A stretch of 64,000 nucleotides of DNA from an uncultured Sulfitobacter sp. GTDB lineage: Bacteria > Pseudomonadota > Alphaproteobacteria > Rhodobacterales > Rhodobacteraceae. The notes below the pieces were generated by a model. It was not told the DNA's origin. It saw nothing but the letters and a program-made list of their open reading frames with translations, and did no database searches. This document shows, one piece after another, positions 61,063 through 64,000 of the stretch. A program made the position numbers and the translations under genes. Where the stretch lies: the NCBI RefSeq assembly GCF_947497275.1, contig NZ_CANMFS010000010.1:1-64000 (forward strand), in the 5' to 3' direction. Every line of letters begins with the position of its first letter. Position 1 is the first letter of the stretch.

Positions 61063-62367
61063 TCATGATGTTGCGATGGCCCCCTGCCCTTTTACAGACG
61101 AAGCCAGGTATCTCAGAGGGTGTTGCTCGAATTGGCCGCCCTCGTTCGGCACGGTGTTGTTTGCCTGAGCCATTGCGGATTTCTGGATCGATTTGTTGAA
61201 AAAGGCAGTGATCTCCTGGTACCGGATCCGCGTGTCTTCCAACGTCTGATAGTAGTTGAAAAGCTCTTTCAGCGGGGCGGAGAAGTCCTTGTGCGCGGCA
61301 AGGACAGCCACCAGCGCGCCGAGTGTGATCCGACCTTCGATGACAAAGTACCCACCCAATGAATAAAACAGAAATGGTGTCAGCGAGGTAAGAAAATTGT
61401 TGAGCGCCTTGATGAAGAACTTCAGACGGAAAATCTTCCTGCGGACGTGCTCAAGTTCGCGGAAACTTGCACTAGCGGGAAGCAGCCCGGCTGGACTGGC
61501 TTGGCGTTCGCGCAATTGGTCGCTGAGCTGTCTGCCGAGCTGTCGGACCTCCTTGATCCTTGTGCGTGAAAGGACGTTGACACGCCGCTGTAGCTTGGGC
61601 AGCAGCACGAGCTGGATTGGCAGCACGCTCAGTGCGGCGGCACCCAACACAGGGTCCTGAACGAACATGAAAAACAGGATCGTCAAAAGCGTACCGCCTT
61701 GAAGGATTGGCAGCGTAAGGACATCTGCCGCGAAACCCCCTATGGGCTCAACTTCCTGTGCGAGGATTGGAACAATTTCGCTCTGGTTTCGGCAGTCTGG
61801 GTCGCCGCGCCATTGCCGATAGACCAGCAGGCGGAAGCGCCTCAGGAAGCGCTCAGCGACATACCCTTTGAAGACATTAAGTCCGTATTTGTTAAGCCCA
61901 TTGAGGATGATCGCGAGAAGGTAGAGACCGCAAAGAAACAACAGAAAAACGACCTGATCGACGTCTCGTCCCAATAAGGCAACGGGAAAACGATCCGAGT
62001 CCAAAGCGTTGTTTACGATCTGCTTTGGCAGTTCGAGAGTCAGATAGAGAATTGGCATCGCGATGAGGCTGAGCACAATCATCAATGCCTGCTGCCTTCT
62101 GGAGTAGCGCAAGACGGTGCTTAAAAGACTCCCTTCAAGCCCCCGTATGGGTTCAGGGTAAATCGTAGGGGTGTGACGACGCTTCCAAAGCTTCAGAATG
62201 CCGCGAATAGCAAGATATGAGCCGACACTGATCAGCAGCGCGGGGGCCAAGACCAGTATGAGATGAATGAACGGATGCACCCAGTCTGGAGTGGCATCGT
62301 TGTAGTCGTACCCAAAGGCGGCAGCTACGTCGTGTACAAGCAGGTGATACCTGTCCAAGAGTGACAT
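61063..62367 (-). CDS. ABC-transporter-type membrane protein without ATPase domain
   Basis: 434 aa from the ATG at 62367. A membrane segment near 30-55 precedes a six-helix ABC exporter core (GYVAERFLRRFRLLVYRQWRG, HKDFSAPLKELFNYYQTLEDTRIRYQEI). No Walker A, signature or Walker B follows; the gene ends with a short polar tail and ATGA overlap with the cytochrome gene. Either the ATPase is separate or the protein has a non-transport role. Substrate unknown. Confidence 0.75.
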   Translation of the reverse strand: MSLLDRYHLLVHDVAAAFGYDYNDATPDWVHPFIHLILVLAPALLISVGSYLAIRGILKLWKRRHTPTIYPEPIRGLEGSLLSTVLRYSRRQQALMIVLSLIAMPILYLTLELPKQIVNNALDSDRFPVALLGRDVDQVVFLLFLCGLYLLAIILNGLNKYGLNVFKGYVAERFLRRFRLLVYRQWRGDPDCRNQSEIVPILAQEVEPIGGFAADVLTLPILQGGTLLTILFFMFVQDPVLGAAALSVLPIQLVLLPKLQRRVNVLSRTRIKEVRQLGRQLSDQLRERQASPAGLLPASASFRELEHVRRKIFRLKFFIKALNNFLTSLTPFLFYSLGGYFVIEGRITLGALVAVLAAHKDFSAPLKELFNYYQTLEDTRIRYQEITAFFNKSIQKSAMAQANNTVPNEGGQFEQHPLRYLASSVKGQGAIATS

Positions 62368-62375
62368 TGAAAAGT

Positions 62376-62909
62376 CTAACCCTTGGATTTCGGCGCAAGG
62401 TGATCGTGCACGATGATGACGCCCCACATGCCCGCCTCCCGGTGGCCGGGGATCAAGCATACGAACTCCAGGTTGGTCATATCGGAGAACTCCCAAGTTA
62501 ACTCGGCATTTTGTCCACTTGGGATTGAGACTGAGTTGGCGCTGTCATGTTGCATATCGGGATGTTCGCGCATCCACTGCTGGTGTTCAGCGACCTCATC
62601 AAAGGAGCCGAGAAAGAACTCATGATCCAATGCGCCAGCATTGCTGATCGCAAACCGGACAACCGATCCCCTTTCGATCTGGATCGCGTCCGGCTCGAAA
62701 AGCATGTAACCGCTTTCTGTCTCCCTTATGAACACTTCGATCATTCTGTCGATTGAGGAGCCATCACTGGGTTTCCCGATCGGATCATGGCCAGGCACTT
62801 CGAAGGTCCGTGCATGAGGCTGCTGGCCTCTGCCACTGGAAGCGTCCACTGAAAAAGCCGGAAAGAAGAGCGCAACAGCGATGGTGGATATTCTTAGGAA
62901 ATTGATCAT
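62376..62909 (-). CDS. Cupredoxin-domain periplasmic protein
   Basis: 177 aa with a signal peptide ending VDAS. The plastocyanin-like fold shows blue-copper ligands: histidine in LDHEF, cysteine in FVCLIPGH, the histidine of PGH and methionine in AGMWG. It is homologous to the cupredoxin part of the next protein to the right. Probably an electron carrier or copper-binding protein in the operon with the ABC-like and cytochrome genes. Confidence 0.9.
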   Translation of the reverse strand: MINFLRISTIAVALFFPAFSVDASSGRGQQPHARTFEVPGHDPIGKPSDGSSIDRMIEVFIRETESGYMLFEPDAIQIERGSVVRFAISNAGALDHEFFLGSFDEVAEHQQWMREHPDMQHDSANSVSIPSGQNAELTWEFSDMTNLEFVCLIPGHREAGMWGVIIVHDHLAPKSKG

Positions 62910-62978
62910 GCTCGGCTACCTCCGCAGCGCTTGTTTTTTTGGGATATTCTTGCTTGCCTGGGCCAGGCCGCAGGCGAA

Positions 62979-63002
62979 GGGGCCGGAGCTCTCCCCGGCC
63001 CC
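62979..63002 (-). terminator. GC-rich hairpin after the cupredoxin-CusF gene
   Basis: GGGGCCGG and CCGGCCCC, perfect 8-bp arms with an 8-bp loop, 9 bp after the stop of the gene at 63011. The T-run is short, so termination strength is uncertain. Confidence 0.5.
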
Positions 63003-63010
63003 ACCGTTCT

Positions 63011-63727
63011 TCACTTCATCTGCGTGACGGTGAGCTTGCCCTTCACCCGGTCGGCAACAAACTCGATGTCCTGACCTTCCGCCATCTTGGCCACCATCGC
63101 CTCATCCGCGCGGAACACCATGGTCATCGCGGGCATATCGAGGTTGACCAGAGGGCCGTGGACGATTGTGACCTTGCCGGCCTTGGCGTCGATTTTCTTG
63201 ATGGTCCCGCTCGTGTATTCCACGTCAGCCTGAGCCATCTGCTCACCGACGGCGACCTCACGGTGCATGCCCGATTCGTAGTGGCCGGGGATCAAGCAAG
63301 CGGCTTCGAAAGTACCGGCATTCGCGAATGTCCAGACAACTTCGCCCGAAGCGCCTGCATCGAGGCGGATACGGTTCGGGTCGTCGTGTTCCATGTCCAT
63401 CTTGGCCATTTCGATCTTATGCTCGGCGTTGCGTTCGACCGTGTCGAGGACGAATTCATGCTCCAGCTCACCCTTGTTGGTGATGTTGAAGCGGATGGTT
63501 TCGCCCTCCTTGATCGTCATCGGCTCACTCTCGATCAGCATCTGGCCTTCATCGTTTTCGAGCAAAGTGACATCAATTGTGCGGTCCACCTTGGCAGCAT
63601 CACCTGGCATGCCGATCATCATTGCGGCTGGCTTGGCCTCACCGTGCCCGCCATCATGTGCGCCTGCGGCAAATGCTGGTGCCGAAAGCGCCAATGCGAA
63701 GGTTGTCGTCAGAAGTATATTTTTCAT
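63011..63727 (-). CDS. Cupredoxin-CusF fusion protein
   Basis: 238 aa from the ATG at 63727 (AGGA upstream). A signal peptide (APAFAAG) is followed by a cupredoxin domain with LEHEF, ACLIPGH and SGMHRE ligands. A C-terminal CusF/CusX-like domain (about 165-238) has VTIVHGPL and LDMPAMTMVF, the His/Met/Trp-region copper site of CusF. CusF carries Cu(I) to CusB; here it is joined to a blue-copper domain. Confidence 0.9.
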   Translation of the reverse strand: MKNILLTTTFALALSAPAFAAGAHDGGHGEAKPAAMMIGMPGDAAKVDRTIDVTLLENDEGQMLIESEPMTIKEGETIRFNITNKGELEHEFVLDTVERNAEHKIEMAKMDMEHDDPNRIRLDAGASGEVVWTFANAGTFEAACLIPGHYESGMHREVAVGEQMAQADVEYTSGTIKKIDAKAGKVTIVHGPLVNLDMPAMTMVFRADEAMVAKMAEGQDIEFVADRVKGKLTVTQMK

Positions 63728-63773
63728 TTCTTTGTCCTGTAGGTTGGTTTGGTTGGTTGAAACGAAGGGCCTC

Positions 63774-64000
63774 TCAGCCCTTCGAGGTTGGTTTCGGTGT
63801 GAGAATGGTCTTGGGGCTGTTGTTGGAGGCAAATTCGGGCAACTCGCCTGTCCATTCGTAGGCCATCTCGCCCGGAGGGTTCTCGTACCAGCCGGGATCG
63901 GAGTAATCGTCCGCGTCGATGCCGTCCCGCACCTTTACGACCGAAAACATGCCACCCATCTCTATCGGTCCGTAAGGACCCCAGCCCGTCATCATCGGGA
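63774..64000 (-). CDS. Multicopper oxidase, C-terminal end (partial)
   Basis: The leftward frame is open to the right edge; the last ~75 residues are visible. The ending (WGPYGPIEMGGMFSVVKVRDG ... DPGWYENPPGE) is like the C-terminus of copper-oxidase family proteins of Rhodobacterales. The histidine-cysteine copper ligands would lie upstream, outside the window. It would oxidise Cu(I) or metal-bound substrates in the periplasm. Confidence 0.65.
   Translation of the reverse strand, partial: PMMTGWGPYGPIEMGGMFSVVKVRDGIDADDYSDPGWYENPPGEMAYEWTGELPEFASNNSPKTILTPKPTSKG

Noticed and set aside
1..64000. CRISPR array, tRNA or insertion sequence
   Set aside because: No regularly spaced direct repeats, cloverleaf-like segments, transposase motifs or terminal inverted repeats with flanking duplications were seen on reading.

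Overview
The window reads as part of a large conjugative plasmid, or a plasmid-derived integrated element, of an alphaproteobacterium, most likely the Rhodobacterales (Roseobacter-type). The evidence is the GC-rich codon use, a VirB/VirD4 type IV secretion system with VirC1/VirC2-like and VirD2-like partners, and marine-alphaproteobacterial types of copper proteins. No rRNA, tRNA, IS element or CRISPR array was seen.

Layout. (1) 1-3.9 kb: the 5' part of a large Eco57I-type DNA methyltransferase/restriction gene running off the left edge, and a Fic protein with a palindromic promoter. (2) 4-11.2 kb: mobilisation block. VirC2/VirC1-like genes read left; MobC, a VirD2/MobA-type relaxase and the VirD4 coupling protein read right. 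Between them lies a gene-free stretch with nested inverted repeats that is the likely oriT. (3) 11.2-18.8 kb: accessory cargo between virD4 and virB6. It holds a BrxR/CapW-like WYL repressor divergent from an sbcD-sbcC-small zinc protein operon, then a TIR-domain protein flanked by a small repeat protein, a zinc-ribbon miniprotein and an unknown protein. (4) 18.9-30.3 kb: a complete leftward virB operon (virB1-2-3-4-7-like-5/SLT-5-8-9-10-11-unknown-6), including a VirB5 paralogue with a lytic transglycosylase domain inside it. (5) 30.5-34.7 kb: maintenance and unknown genes: ParD/ParE-type toxin-antitoxin, a second Fic protein, two secreted proteins and a winged-helix DNA-binding protein. (6) 34.9-64 kb: a metal-resistance and envelope island: three L,D-transpeptidases, two CDF transporters, a transglutaminase-like protein, YnfA, a PbrR/CadR-like MerR regulator, an SCO-DsbB-DsbA-PCuAC-SCO-M23 peptidase-DUF411-ZIP-LspA-Lnt operon, Zn/Cd/Pb and Cu P1B ATPases, CusBA-like efflux, cupredoxins, a cytochrome c and the end of a multicopper oxidase.

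How it fits together. The mobilisation genes process and couple the DNA and the virB operon builds the channel. The cargo between them carries two candidate anti-phage or anti-plasmid modules. In the right half, several promoters share an unusual TTGAnn-19 bp-TAnnnn layout with a dyad centred in the spacer, as expected for MerR activators. This suggests that one metal-sensing regulator controls envelope-remodelling enzymes as well as metal pumps.

Most interesting: the WYL-regulated SbcCD module, the TIR gene cluster, the VirB5-SLT chimera, and the MerR-box regulon that ties L,D-transpeptidases and a transglutaminase-like protein to metal stress.
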